In this document: in pieces, positions 55,483-63,188 of the stretch
How positions within the stretch are numbered: position 1 is the first letter of the stretch
Layout: every line of letters starts with the position of its first letter
NCBI RefSeq assembly: GCF_030285785.1
Contig: NZ_CP127247.1
Coordinates: forward strand, 868,001 to 932,000
Source of the DNA: Parasedimentitalea psychrophila
Lineage (GTDB): Bacteria; Pseudomonadota; Alphaproteobacteria; Rhodobacterales; Rhodobacteraceae
Reading direction: 5' to 3'
Length of the DNA: 64,000 nucleotides
Program-made: the position numbers and the translations under genes
Notes under the pieces: model-generated
The model's database searches: none
The model's input: the letters and a program-made list of their open reading frames with translations, nothing else
What the model was told of the DNA's origin: nothing

Positions 55483-56069
55483 TCCGTCTTGCTCTGCTGC
55501 GCCATGGCCACACCCATTGGAACCGCGCCGGCCGCATCCAGGGCCGCAGCGACATCCCCCTGGACGATGGCGCCCGCGCGGATCTGGCAGGTTTCGCGCT
55601 GCCCGCCCCTTGGGATCAGGCCGACCTGTGGTCCAGCCCACTGAAACGCGCCACCGAGACCGCGCAGATCGTTGCCAACCGAGACCCCCAAACAGCCCCT
55701 GAACTGACCGAGATGTTCTGGGGCGATTGGGAGGGCAAGCATGGCCTGGACCTAAAGGCTGACCCCAACAGCGGCTTTCGCGATATTGAAAGCTGGGGCT
55801 GGGACTATCAGCCCCCCGGTGGCGAGACCCCGGCGCAGGTCTGGGCCCGAATTGAACCCTGGCTGAAAACCTTGCAGAAAGACACTGTTGCGGTCTGCCA
55901 TATCGGCATCATGCGGATGATCCTTGCCCGCGCCTATGATTGGGATTTTGACGGTCCGGTGCCGTTCCGCATCAAACGCAACCGGCTGTTTGTGGTTGAA
56001 ATCGACGGCGACCGGCTGACCCCTCAGCCAGATCCCGTCCGGCTTGCCAAACGCACCGGCGCCGCATGA
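55479..56069 (+). CDS. Histidine phosphatase (phosphoglycerate mutase-like)
   Basis: A 196-residue member of the histidine phosphatase superfamily. The catalytic motif is LALLRHGHTHWNRAGRIQGRSDIPL (RHG), with SSPLKRATETAQI, acid region EMFWGDWEGKHG and second catalytic His in VAVCHIGIMRMIL. In relatives this fold dephosphorylates small metabolites such as sugar phosphates. Its place between glycosyltransferases suggests it removes phosphate from a sugar or polyol phosphate in the pathway. ATGA overlap at both ends. Confidence 0.9.
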   Translation: MIRLALLRHGHTHWNRAGRIQGRSDIPLDDGARADLAGFALPAPWDQADLWSSPLKRATETAQIVANRDPQTAPELTEMFWGDWEGKHGLDLKADPNSGFRDIESWGWDYQPPGGETPAQVWARIEPWLKTLQKDTVAVCHIGIMRMILARAYDWDFDGPVPFRIKRNRLFVVEIDGDRLTPQPDPVRLAKRTGAA

Positions 56070-57199
56070 AAGTCCTGATCGCAGTCACTCACCTGCTGGG
56101 AACCGGTCATCTGAGCCGGGCGCTCACCCTGGGTCGCGCCTTTAGCGCTGCCGGTCATCAGGTCTGTGTTGCCTCGGGCGGCTTTGCCGCACCGCAACTG
56201 AACGCTGATGGCGTTGATCTGCTGCAACTGCCACCGCTGCGCTCGGACGGGGTGGATTTCACCCGGCTGCTCACCGCCACCGGCGACGTTGCGGGTGCTG
56301 AATATTATAGTCAGCGACAGGCCGCACTTTGCGCCGCGCTGACCGATCTTGGCCCAGATATCCTGATTACCGAACTCTACCCCTTTGGCCGCCGCAGCCT
56401 GGCAGCGGAATTCCAAGCCCTGCTCACTGCGGCCCAGATATTGCCGCAACGCCCGGTGGTTCTAGCCTCGATCCGTGACATCCTTGCGCCCCCGTCGAAA
56501 CCAAAGAAGGCCAGTCAGGCAGATTCCATGATCGCCGCGTATTACGACGCGGTGCTGGTGCATTCCGACCCCACAGCCACCCGGCTTGAGGTGAGCTGGC
56601 CGGTCTCAGAGATGCTGGCCGGCAAGCTGCGCTATACCGGCTATGTGGCCCCACCCGCGCCAATCGCGCATCCTCAGCGCGCGGGTCACGGCGAAGTGCT
56701 CGTCAGTGCCGGTGGCGGCAGCGTCGGCGATGCGCTGTTTGAAACCGCCCTTCTTGCTGCCGCGCAGATGCCGGATACCCAGTGGCGACTGCTGGTTGGC
56801 GGCACTGATGCAGCCCAGCGGATCGAGCATTTTCAGGCCATAAGCTCCCCCGCCATCATTGAGCCCACCCGCCCAGATTTCCGCCAGATGCTGCCACTTG
56901 CCACCGCCTCGGTCAGCATGTGTGGCTACAACACCGCGCTGGACCTGCTGCAATGTGGCACGCCTTCGGTGCTGATCCCCTTTGACGCTGGCAACGAGGT
57001 CGAACAAGGCTTGCGCGCCAACAGTCTTGCACCGCTGGACGGGATCGAAGTTGTAACCAGTGCCACCCTGACCTCTGAGAGCCTGCGCACTGCTGTTCTC
57101 AGTGCAATGGCCGCGCCGCGCCGCGCCACCGATGGGCTGCTGTTCGACGGCGCCTCCCACACGGTTGCGATTGCCGTGGAAATGGCCAGGCAACGATGA
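56066..57199 (+). CDS. Glycosyltransferase, MurG/GT28-like
   Basis: A 377-residue GT-B enzyme. N-domain MKVLIAVTHLLGTGHLSRALTLGRAFSAAGHQVCVASGG, again the GxGHLSRAL turn, and PDILITELYPFGRRSLAAEF. C-domain EVLVSAGGGSVGDALFETALLAA, then ASVSMCGYNTALDLLQCGTPSVLIPFDAGNEVEQGLRANSL. It is clearly related to the first glycosyltransferase of the cluster and may work on the neighbouring sugar residue. Confidence 0.87.
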   Translation: MKVLIAVTHLLGTGHLSRALTLGRAFSAAGHQVCVASGGFAAPQLNADGVDLLQLPPLRSDGVDFTRLLTATGDVAGAEYYSQRQAALCAALTDLGPDILITELYPFGRRSLAAEFQALLTAAQILPQRPVVLASIRDILAPPSKPKKASQADSMIAAYYDAVLVHSDPTATRLEVSWPVSEMLAGKLRYTGYVAPPAPIAHPQRAGHGEVLVSAGGGSVGDALFETALLAAAQMPDTQWRLLVGGTDAAQRIEHFQAISSPAIIEPTRPDFRQMLPLATASVSMCGYNTALDLLQCGTPSVLIPFDAGNEVEQGLRANSLAPLDGIEVVTSATLTSESLRTAVLSAMAAPRRATDGLLFDGASHTVAIAVEMARQR

Positions 57200-57960
57200 T
57201 GAGCCCCGATTGGACCGCACTGGAGCAAGAACTGCAAGCCTGGCAGGATCAGGGTCTGACCCTGCCGCTGTGGTGGCGCGACGATGATGCCATTGAACCA
57301 ACGCCGCAACTAGATCGGCTCACCTCTCTGTCAGAAACGCTGAACCTTCCGGTGCACCTGGCGGTGATCCCCCGCGATGCCACACCGGCGCTGGCCAGCT
57401 ATATCGCCAGTTCCTCGCAGCTTATCCCAGTTGTGCACGGCTGGGCGCATCAGAACCATGCGCCACAGGATGAAAAGAAAGCTGAATTTGGCGCCCATCG
57501 CCCAATCGAGCAAGCGCTGGCGGATGCAGGCCGCGGTCTCGATGCCCTGCGCGATTTGCTCGGCGATGCGGTGACCCCGATGTTTGTGCCGCCGTGGAAC
57601 CGGATCACCGATGACATCACCCAAGGATTGGCAAGGCTCGGCTACACCAGCCTTTCGACCTACAAACCGCGCAGCACTGCCGAAGCGGCTGCCTATCTAG
57701 CGCAGATCAACAGCCACCTCGACCCGATCCAGTGGAAGGGCAGCCGCTCGCTGGTGCCCCCCCAGCAGTTGCTGGATCAGGTCAGCCGCCAATTGAACAG
57801 CCGCCGCCACGGCTTGGCTGACAACGCCGAGCCCTATGGCATTCTGACCCATCATCTGGTCCATGACACCGCAATCTGGGATTTCACCGAAGCCCTGATC
57901 CGCCGCCTGCTGGGTGGCCCTGCGACCCCCTGGACCCATGCACAAAGGACAACTCCATGA
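57196..57960 (+). CDS. Polysaccharide deacetylase-like protein (NodB fold)
   Basis: A 254-residue protein. The NodB-type metal motif is LPLWWRDDDAIEPTPQLDRL (Asp-Asp), the His pair is in VVHGWAHQNHAPQDEKKAEFG, and the substrate loop is MFVPPWNRITDDI. LGYTSLSTYKPR and GILTHHLVHD supply later catalytic positions. Members of this branch deacetylate sugar residues. No signal peptide, so it acts in the cytoplasm, before export. Coupled on both sides by ATGA-type overlaps. Confidence 0.82.
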   Translation: MMSPDWTALEQELQAWQDQGLTLPLWWRDDDAIEPTPQLDRLTSLSETLNLPVHLAVIPRDATPALASYIASSSQLIPVVHGWAHQNHAPQDEKKAEFGAHRPIEQALADAGRGLDALRDLLGDAVTPMFVPPWNRITDDITQGLARLGYTSLSTYKPRSTAEAAAYLAQINSHLDPIQWKGSRSLVPPQQLLDQVSRQLNSRRHGLADNAEPYGILTHHLVHDTAIWDFTEALIRRLLGGPATPWTHAQRTTP

Positions 57961-58433
57961 GCCGATTGGATTCCATGCTCCGCCGCTTTACCGCCCAACG
58001 CGATGGGCTCAACTGGGCCGCAGAGCAAATATCACCGGTGCCGGGGGACGTTCTGGACATGGGGCTGGGCAACGGCCGCACCTATGACCACCTGCGCGAG
58101 ACCCTGGCCAATCGCCGCATCTGGGTGATTGACCGGATCCTGCAATGCCACCCCTCATGTGTCCCCCCTGAGGCAGATTTCCTGCAGGGTGAGGCCGAAC
58201 CGATGATCAACCAACTGGTGCAACAGGGTCACAAAGTTGCGCTGGCCCACTATGATTTTGGCTTTGGCGTAAAGGCCGACGATGTCGCCGAGGCCGCCCG
58301 CCTGTCCCCCATCATTGCCTCGGTGATGACAGCCGGAGGCCTGATCGTATCCGGCCAACCGCTGGTTGGCTTTGAAGAACTGGCGGGTCCCAAAGGCATC
58401 GCACCGGGGCGCTATATGTTCTACCGGGCCTGA
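57957..58433 (+). CDS. Small class I SAM-dependent methyltransferase-like protein
   Basis: A 158-residue Rossmann protein: MSRLDSMLRRFTAQRDGLNWAA, motif I DVLDMGLGNGRTYDHLRE, WVIDRILQCHPSC with an acidic turn, ALAHYDFGFG and GGLIVSGQPLVG. Shares start (SRLD), GLGNGRTY and the later AxxDxG/GGLIVS blocks with the protein at 41026-41529, so the two are paralogues. Last gene of the overlapping glycan cluster; a methylation or a non-catalytic role is possible. Confidence 0.75.
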   Translation: MSRLDSMLRRFTAQRDGLNWAAEQISPVPGDVLDMGLGNGRTYDHLRETLANRRIWVIDRILQCHPSCVPPEADFLQGEAEPMINQLVQQGHKVALAHYDFGFGVKADDVAEAARLSPIIASVMTAGGLIVSGQPLVGFEELAGPKGIAPGRYMFYRA

Positions 58434-58537
58434 CCCGGGCACCGCCTGACCTTTCCCGCGACATAAAACCCTCCTACCGCTCTGAGGTCAGAGGGGTTAT
58501 ACGCCTCTCGAAACCCCATGCTGAAGGAAACCGCCCC

Positions 58538-59230
58538 ATGTCCTTTGACCGCAAGATCAAAATCGCCCCCTCCATCCTAGCCGCCGACTTTGCCAATTTT
58601 GGCGCCGAGTGTGAGGCCATCGAAGCCCAGGGCGCCGACTGGGTGCATGTGGATGTGATGGACGGGCATTTTGTGCCCAACATCACCTTTGGCCCAGCCA
58701 CCTGCGCCGCGATACGGCCGCATATCAAGGGGGTGATGGACGTACATCTGATGATCGCACCCGTCGATCCCTATATCGAGGCCTTTGCCAATGCCGGCGC
58801 CGACGTCATCACCGCCCATGTCGAGGCGGGGCCACATACCCACCGCACCCTGCAGGCTATTCGCGGTGCAGGCGCCAAGGCAGGTCTGGCCCTGAACCCC
58901 GGCACCCCGGCCTCTGAGGTGGAATACTACCTCGATATGGTGGACCTGATCTGCGTGATGACAGTCAACCCCGGCTTTGGCGGCCAGAAATTCATTCACA
59001 GCCAGATCGACAAGGTAAAGCAACTGCGGGCCTTGATCGGTGACCGTCCGATCCACATCCAGATCGATGGCGGTGTTGACCCCATCACTGCGCCGCTGGT
59101 CGCCCAAGCCGGCGCTGACGTACTGGTGGCAGGCTCCGCCGTGTTCAAAGGCGGGTCCGTCAGCAACCCAACCCCGTATGGCGACAACATCCGCACCATC
59201 CGCGCCGCGGCTGAAGGTGTCTGGGCCTAA
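58538..59230 (+). CDS. rpe: Ribulose-phosphate 3-epimerase
   Basis: A 230-residue TIM-barrel enzyme that interconverts ribulose-5-phosphate and xylulose-5-phosphate. KIAPSILAADFANFGAECEAIEAQGADWVHVDVMDGHFVPNITFGP, MDVHLMIAPVDPYIEAFANAGAD, VMTVNPGFGGQKFI and IQIDGGVDPITAPLVAQAGADVLVAGSAVF are diagnostic, with the metal His and the Asp pair present. It stands after the glycan cluster with a 104-base gap holding a CTCTGA-GG-TCAGAG stem, so it is probably a separate transcript. Confidence 0.97.
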   Translation: MSFDRKIKIAPSILAADFANFGAECEAIEAQGADWVHVDVMDGHFVPNITFGPATCAAIRPHIKGVMDVHLMIAPVDPYIEAFANAGADVITAHVEAGPHTHRTLQAIRGAGAKAGLALNPGTPASEVEYYLDMVDLICVMTVNPGFGGQKFIHSQIDKVKQLRALIGDRPIHIQIDGGVDPITAPLVAQAGADVLVAGSAVFKGGSVSNPTPYGDNIRTIRAAAEGVWA

Positions 59231-59238
59231 GCGTTCTG

Positions 59239-59263
59239 TGTAGGGTGCGTGCTTGCACGCACC
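59239..59263. repeat. REP-like palindrome, single copy
   Basis: TGTAGGGTGCGTGC-TT-GCACGCACCC: the same unit that occurs as an inverted pair at 30643-30706. It lies just downstream of rpe and could serve as a hairpin at the 3' end of its transcript. Confidence 0.7.
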
Positions 59264-59308
59264 CTTGAAACTGAAAATGGCCGCGCAAGTCTTCAGGCGC
59301 AGCCATGA

Positions 59309-59908
59309 TCATTTCACGTATTCCCCTATGCCAATGGACGAAATAAGCTCGTAATATCCAAAGATTACCATCAGGAAGAAGGCGAAGAGTATCAACTCAT
59401 GCTTGAAGTGATGAGAATGGAAGAACGATCGTTCATGATGATGAATAATGTCCATCAACTCGTCACCAAATCGGATCGACAGGAACGAGCCCAAGCCTGA
59501 CAGTACAATCACCCCCCAATAGGGGTATGGGTTGGTGAATATGGTATGCAGCAGTTCGGTTAGAACGGTGGTTTGGTAGTAGCTTGGCCAAAAAAGAAAT
59601 ATCGCTGCGTTAACACCAACAGCCACCACCCAAACCGCTATTTCAGATATCACCATGCGAATTCCGAACAGCAATCGGAGCGGCAGATCCAACAGGAAAC
59701 CTGCATCGGCTACCGGCGTACATAAAACAAAGAAACTCCACGTCAGCAGAGTCGCCACGCCACCGGTCGCAAAATCATATTGGTAACTGAGATAGCCAAA
59801 ATACCCGACCAACAGACCACATAAAAGAAAGAACTTGGTGAAAACCTGTGTGCGCGGTTTAGTTGTCATGACTTGACCCATTTGAAATTTCACCGTTGAT
59901 GTATTCAT
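59309..59908 (-). CDS. Membrane protein of unknown function
   Basis: A 199-residue protein with about five hydrophobic segments (VFTKFFLLCGLLVGYFGYLSY, VATLLTWSFFVLCTPVADAGFLLDL, MVISEIAVWVVAVGVNAAIFLFW, YPYWGVIVLSGLGSFLSI, LILFAFFLMVIFGYYELI). A hydrophilic loop rich in His (DIIHHHERSFFHSHHFKHE) precedes the last helix and could bind a metal. The sequence is more AT-rich than its neighbours. I do not recognise the family. Convergent with rpe; divergent from ynfA. Confidence 0.7.
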   Translation of the reverse strand: MNTSTVKFQMGQVMTTKPRTQVFTKFFLLCGLLVGYFGYLSYQYDFATGGVATLLTWSFFVLCTPVADAGFLLDLPLRLLFGIRMVISEIAVWVVAVGVNAAIFLFWPSYYQTTVLTELLHTIFTNPYPYWGVIVLSGLGSFLSIRFGDELMDIIHHHERSFFHSHHFKHELILFAFFLMVIFGYYELISSIGIGEYVK

Positions 59909-60038
59909 TTGCGGTCAGCTGATCCAGTAGGGATCGCAACACCCCGAGAAATTGCTCTGCAGGGCGCTCACATTGCGCCTTCGAGCTTCGGGTTTTGGTA
60001 CCGTGGTGTTGGAACGCATTTGCTGGAGGCCATAGATC

Positions 60039-60383
60039 ATGACAACACTCATATGGACCACAGGGATATATTGTCTGGCCGCAGTGGCCGAGATCGCGGG
60101 ATGTTTCGCATTCTGGATCTGGCTTCGTGCCAATGGCAGTATCCTCTGGTTGATCCCCGGCCTTGCCTGCCTTGTTCTGTTTGCGGCTTTGCTCACCCGC
60201 GCCGATGTCTCGTTTGCCGGCCGGGCCTACGCGGCTTATGGCGGTATTTACATTGGCGCCTCGCTGCTCTGGCTTTGGGGTGTCGAGGGACAGGCGCCGA
60301 CACGGTGGGACCTGACAGGCGCGGCTTTCTGCGTGTTGGGCATGGCCATCATTGTTGCCGGATCAACGGCTCAAAGCCAGTGA
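60039..60383 (+). CDS. YnfA/UPF0060 small membrane protein
   Basis: A 114-residue protein with four hydrophobic helices: [71 protein letters not shown], and [18 protein letters not shown]. These are the UPF0060 hallmarks; the family is related to small multidrug-resistance proteins. A role in efflux is inferred, not shown. Confidence 0.93.
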   Translation: MTTLIWTTGIYCLAAVAEIAGCFAFWIWLRANGSILWLIPGLACLVLFAALLTRADVSFAGRAYAAYGGIYIGASLLWLWGVEGQAPTRWDLTGAAFCVLGMAIIVAGSTAQSQ

Positions 60384-60428
60384 TGACCCGCCGTTCCCTG
60401 CCTGAAGACCGGATTTGGCGTTGCTGTC

Positions 60429-60842
60429 TCAGCTCCGGATCCGTTTGAATATCGCCGTCGCGGTGGCCAGCAACAGCCCATCCTCGCCGTGCAACTCCCC
60501 GTTTACATAGGCAATGCTGCGGCCGCCGCCCTTGGCCTGTGCCGTTGCTGTCACCCGCCCGGCCCGGGCCGCCGCGACATAGCTGGTGTTCAGCGATACG
60601 GTGACCACAAAGGGATGCTCGGCGCGATCGAAATAGGCCGAGGCCGTATTGCCGCAGACCACATCCAGCAGCATTGCCACAATGCCTCCGTGCAGCACCC
60701 CGATAGGGTTCAGGTGCTGCGGCTTCAGGTCCAGCGTCACCCGGCAGCTGCCATCGCGCTGGTCCATCTCAGTACAAAAGCCCACCATCGTCTGGCAGCC
60801 CGAGTTCTCAATCTGGCGAATGTGATCAGGCGGTAAGGTCAA
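60429..60842 (-). CDS. PaaI-family hotdog thioesterase
   Basis: A 137-residue protein from TTG 60842 (MTLPPDHIRQIENSGCQTMVGF); a longer frame reaches 60875 inside the upstream gene. The hotdog-fold active site is LNPIGVLHGGIVAMLLDVVCGNTASA (HGG), followed by VTVSLNTSYVAAARAGRVTATAQAKGGGRSIAYVNGEL. It would hydrolyse acyl-CoA esters. Its 5' end overlaps the 3' end of the acyl-CoA dehydrogenase gene upstream, so it is the last gene of a beta-oxidation operon. Confidence 0.87.
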   Translation of the reverse strand: MTLPPDHIRQIENSGCQTMVGFCTEMDQRDGSCRVTLDLKPQHLNPIGVLHGGIVAMLLDVVCGNTASAYFDRAEHPFVVTVSLNTSYVAAARAGRVTATAQAKGGGRSIAYVNGELHGEDGLLLATATAIFKRIRS

Positions 60843-61956
60843 TGAATGTCTCCAGATGATAATCAGCGTCGCCAAACCGATGCTCGGCCATTACGATCCG
60901 CTTGGCGATATGGGCCAGCGCGTAGTCTTGCGTCATGGCAATTCCCCCATGCAACTGAATGCTCTCTTCCGCCACCAGACGGCCCACCCGCGCCACCAGA
61001 TTGCGGGCGGCGCTGATATGCAGATCACGCAAGCGCGGCGCAGCACTCAGATGCCCGGCTGCGTTGATCACCGCCGAGCGCGCCTGCGTCAGTTCGATCA
61101 ACAAATCGGCCATGCGGTGTTGCAAAGCCTGAAACGACCCGATCGGGCGGCCAAATTGCTGCCGGGTCTGCAGATAGTCGCGGGTTAGCGCCGTGGCGGT
61201 TTCCATTGCCCCCAATGTCTCAGCCGCCAGCGCAACCGAGGCCGCAGCAGCCCGCTCGGCAATCACCGGATAACCCGCCCCAGCACCTCCCAGCCGGGCT
61301 GTCACAGGCAGGGTCACCTTGTCCAGCGCCACCTCGGCAGCGCGACCGCCAGCCAGCAAGGGATACCCTCGCATAGACAGGCCGGGGGCATCCTTTGGGA
61401 CCAAAAACAGCGAGATCCCAGCCTCATCCCTAGGCGCACCAAACTCGCGGGCCGAGGTGATCAGGTATCCAGCCGCCTCGGCATTGACCACCACCGCCTT
61501 ACACCCGTTCAGGGTCACCGCATCACCCTGCTGGCTGGCGGTGGTTTCAACATGCTGCAGATCATATCGGCTGGCAGGCTCGCCATGGGCAAAGGCCAGA
61601 TGCAGCGACCCCTCGATCACCTGTTCGACCAATTTTTGCTGATCGGCTGAGCCCAGCGCTGATATCAGACCACCGCCCAGAATGGCACTGTCCAGAAGTG
61701 GCTCAACCACACCGGCGCGGCCCAGTTCCTCGAACACCACGGCGATATCGAATCCAGCGCCGCCATAGCCGCCCTGCTCCTCGGCAAACAATGCGCCCAA
61801 AATGCCCAGATCAGCCAGTTGCGCCCAGATATCGGCGCTGAAACCAGCATCACTGTCGAGGATACCGTTGCGCATCTGGGTGGTATAGCGATCAGACAGG
61901 AACCGACGCAGGCTGTCCTGCATCATCTGCCGCTCAAGGGTCAGCTCAAAGTTCAT
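60826..61956 (-). CDS. Acyl-CoA dehydrogenase family protein (short form)
   Basis: A 376-residue flavoprotein: MNFELTLERQMMQDSLRRFLSDRYTTQMR, EEQGGYGGAGFDIAVVFEELGRAGVVEPLL, LTRDYLQTRQQFGRPIGSFQALQHRMADLLIEL and ESIQLHGGIAMTQDYALAHIAKRIVMAEHRFGD. The conserved catalytic Glu of typical ACADs is not obvious in the C-terminal part. In actinobacterial and Roseobacter relatives such proteins form heteromers with a second ACAD, like the one encoded immediately upstream here. Confidence 0.9.
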   Translation of the reverse strand: MNFELTLERQMMQDSLRRFLSDRYTTQMRNGILDSDAGFSADIWAQLADLGILGALFAEEQGGYGGAGFDIAVVFEELGRAGVVEPLLDSAILGGGLISALGSADQQKLVEQVIEGSLHLAFAHGEPASRYDLQHVETTASQQGDAVTLNGCKAVVVNAEAAGYLITSAREFGAPRDEAGISLFLVPKDAPGLSMRGYPLLAGGRAAEVALDKVTLPVTARLGGAGAGYPVIAERAAAASVALAAETLGAMETATALTRDYLQTRQQFGRPIGSFQALQHRMADLLIELTQARSAVINAAGHLSAAPRLRDLHISAARNLVARVGRLVAEESIQLHGGIAMTQDYALAHIAKRIVMAEHRFGDADYHLETFIDLTA

Positions 61957-63152
61957 CTCTCCCCTCCCAACTTTACCTTGGCAATGATATTGCGCTGGAT
62001 CTCGTTGCTGCCGCCAAAGATCGACAGTTTGCGATTGTTGAAATACTGCGCCGCCACCGCCGCAGTGCCGTCGGGGCCGATGGGTGCTTCGTTGCTGCCC
62101 AACACCGCTTCCGAAGCAAACGGCATGGCGTAGACCCCGGCAGCGCGGCGGGCGAGATCGTTGATCTCTTGCCGGATCAAAGTGCCCTTGACCTTGAGCA
62201 TCGAACTTTCAACGCCCGGCGCCTGCCCTTTGGCCGCAGCCGAGACAATCCGCAGGTTGGTGGTGGACATCGCCATCAGGTCAATCTCCACCCGCGCCAC
62301 CCGGGCGGCGAAATGCGGGTTCTCGATCAGTGGGCGACCGCGATGTTGCTGGCTGCGGGCCAACCGTTTCACCGCCGCCAATCCGGCCTGACTAAAGCCA
62401 ACACCGGCGATATTGGTGCGCTCATGGGTCAGCAGGTATTTGGCATAGGTCCAGCCTTTGTTTTCCACACCGACCAGATTTTCCACTGGCACCCGGACGT
62501 CCGAGAACCAGACCTCATTCACCTCGGCACTGCCGTCCAGCAGGATGATGGGGCGGACTTCGATGCCGGGCGTGTCCATGTCGATCAGCAGAAACGAGAT
62601 CCCGGCCTGCTGTTTGACGGTTGGATCGGTGCGCACCAGACAGAAGATCCAGTTGGCATGTTGCCCCAGCGTGGTCCAGGTTTTCTGGCCATTGACCACG
62701 TAATGGTCACCATCGCGCAGGGCCTTGGTCTTGAGCGACGCCAGATCTGAGCCAGCCCCCGGTTCCGAGTATCCCTGACACCACCAGTCCTGCCCCGACA
62801 GAATACGCGGCAGATAATGGTCTTGCTGTGCTTTAGAACCGAATTTCTGCAGCACCGGCGCCAGCATCGACAGGCCAAAAGGCACAATGCGTGGCGCATG
62901 GGCGCGGGCGCATTCCTCCTCAAAGATATGCCGCTGCACTGCGCTCCATTCACAGCCGCCAAATTCACGAGGCCAATTTGGCGCCAGCCAGCCGCGCTGA
63001 TTCAGAATGGCATGCCAGCGCTCATAGTCCTCTTTACCCAGTCCACGTCCCTCACGAACCGCGTCCGCCATCTCTGGCGGTAGCTTTTCCGCAAGGAAAA
63101 GCCGCAGCTCGGCGCGAAACGCCTGCTCTTCAACTGAGTAGTTCAAGTCCAT
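61953..63152 (-). CDS. Acyl-CoA dehydrogenase family protein (long form)
   Basis: A 399-residue flavoprotein from MDLNYSVEEQAFRAELRLFLAEKLP. FAD-binding segments WWCQGYSEPGAGSDLASLKTKA and YVVNGQKTWTTLGQHANWIFCLVRTD; C-domain RLARSQQHRGRPLIENPH, RRAAGVYAMPFASEAVLGSN and the FGGSNEIQRNIIAKVKLG ending, all typical of the FadE-like subgroup seen in steroid or branched-acid breakdown. Stop overlaps the start of the next ACAD gene, supporting a two-subunit enzyme. Confidence 0.92.
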   Translation of the reverse strand: MDLNYSVEEQAFRAELRLFLAEKLPPEMADAVREGRGLGKEDYERWHAILNQRGWLAPNWPREFGGCEWSAVQRHIFEEECARAHAPRIVPFGLSMLAPVLQKFGSKAQQDHYLPRILSGQDWWCQGYSEPGAGSDLASLKTKALRDGDHYVVNGQKTWTTLGQHANWIFCLVRTDPTVKQQAGISFLLIDMDTPGIEVRPIILLDGSAEVNEVWFSDVRVPVENLVGVENKGWTYAKYLLTHERTNIAGVGFSQAGLAAVKRLARSQQHRGRPLIENPHFAARVARVEIDLMAMSTTNLRIVSAAAKGQAPGVESSMLKVKGTLIRQEINDLARRAAGVYAMPFASEAVLGSNEAPIGPDGTAAVAAQYFNNRKLSIFGGSNEIQRNIIAKVKLGGER

Positions 63153-63188
63153 GGAAGCACTCCTTCTCACTGTCTTGCCCGGCGGCCC

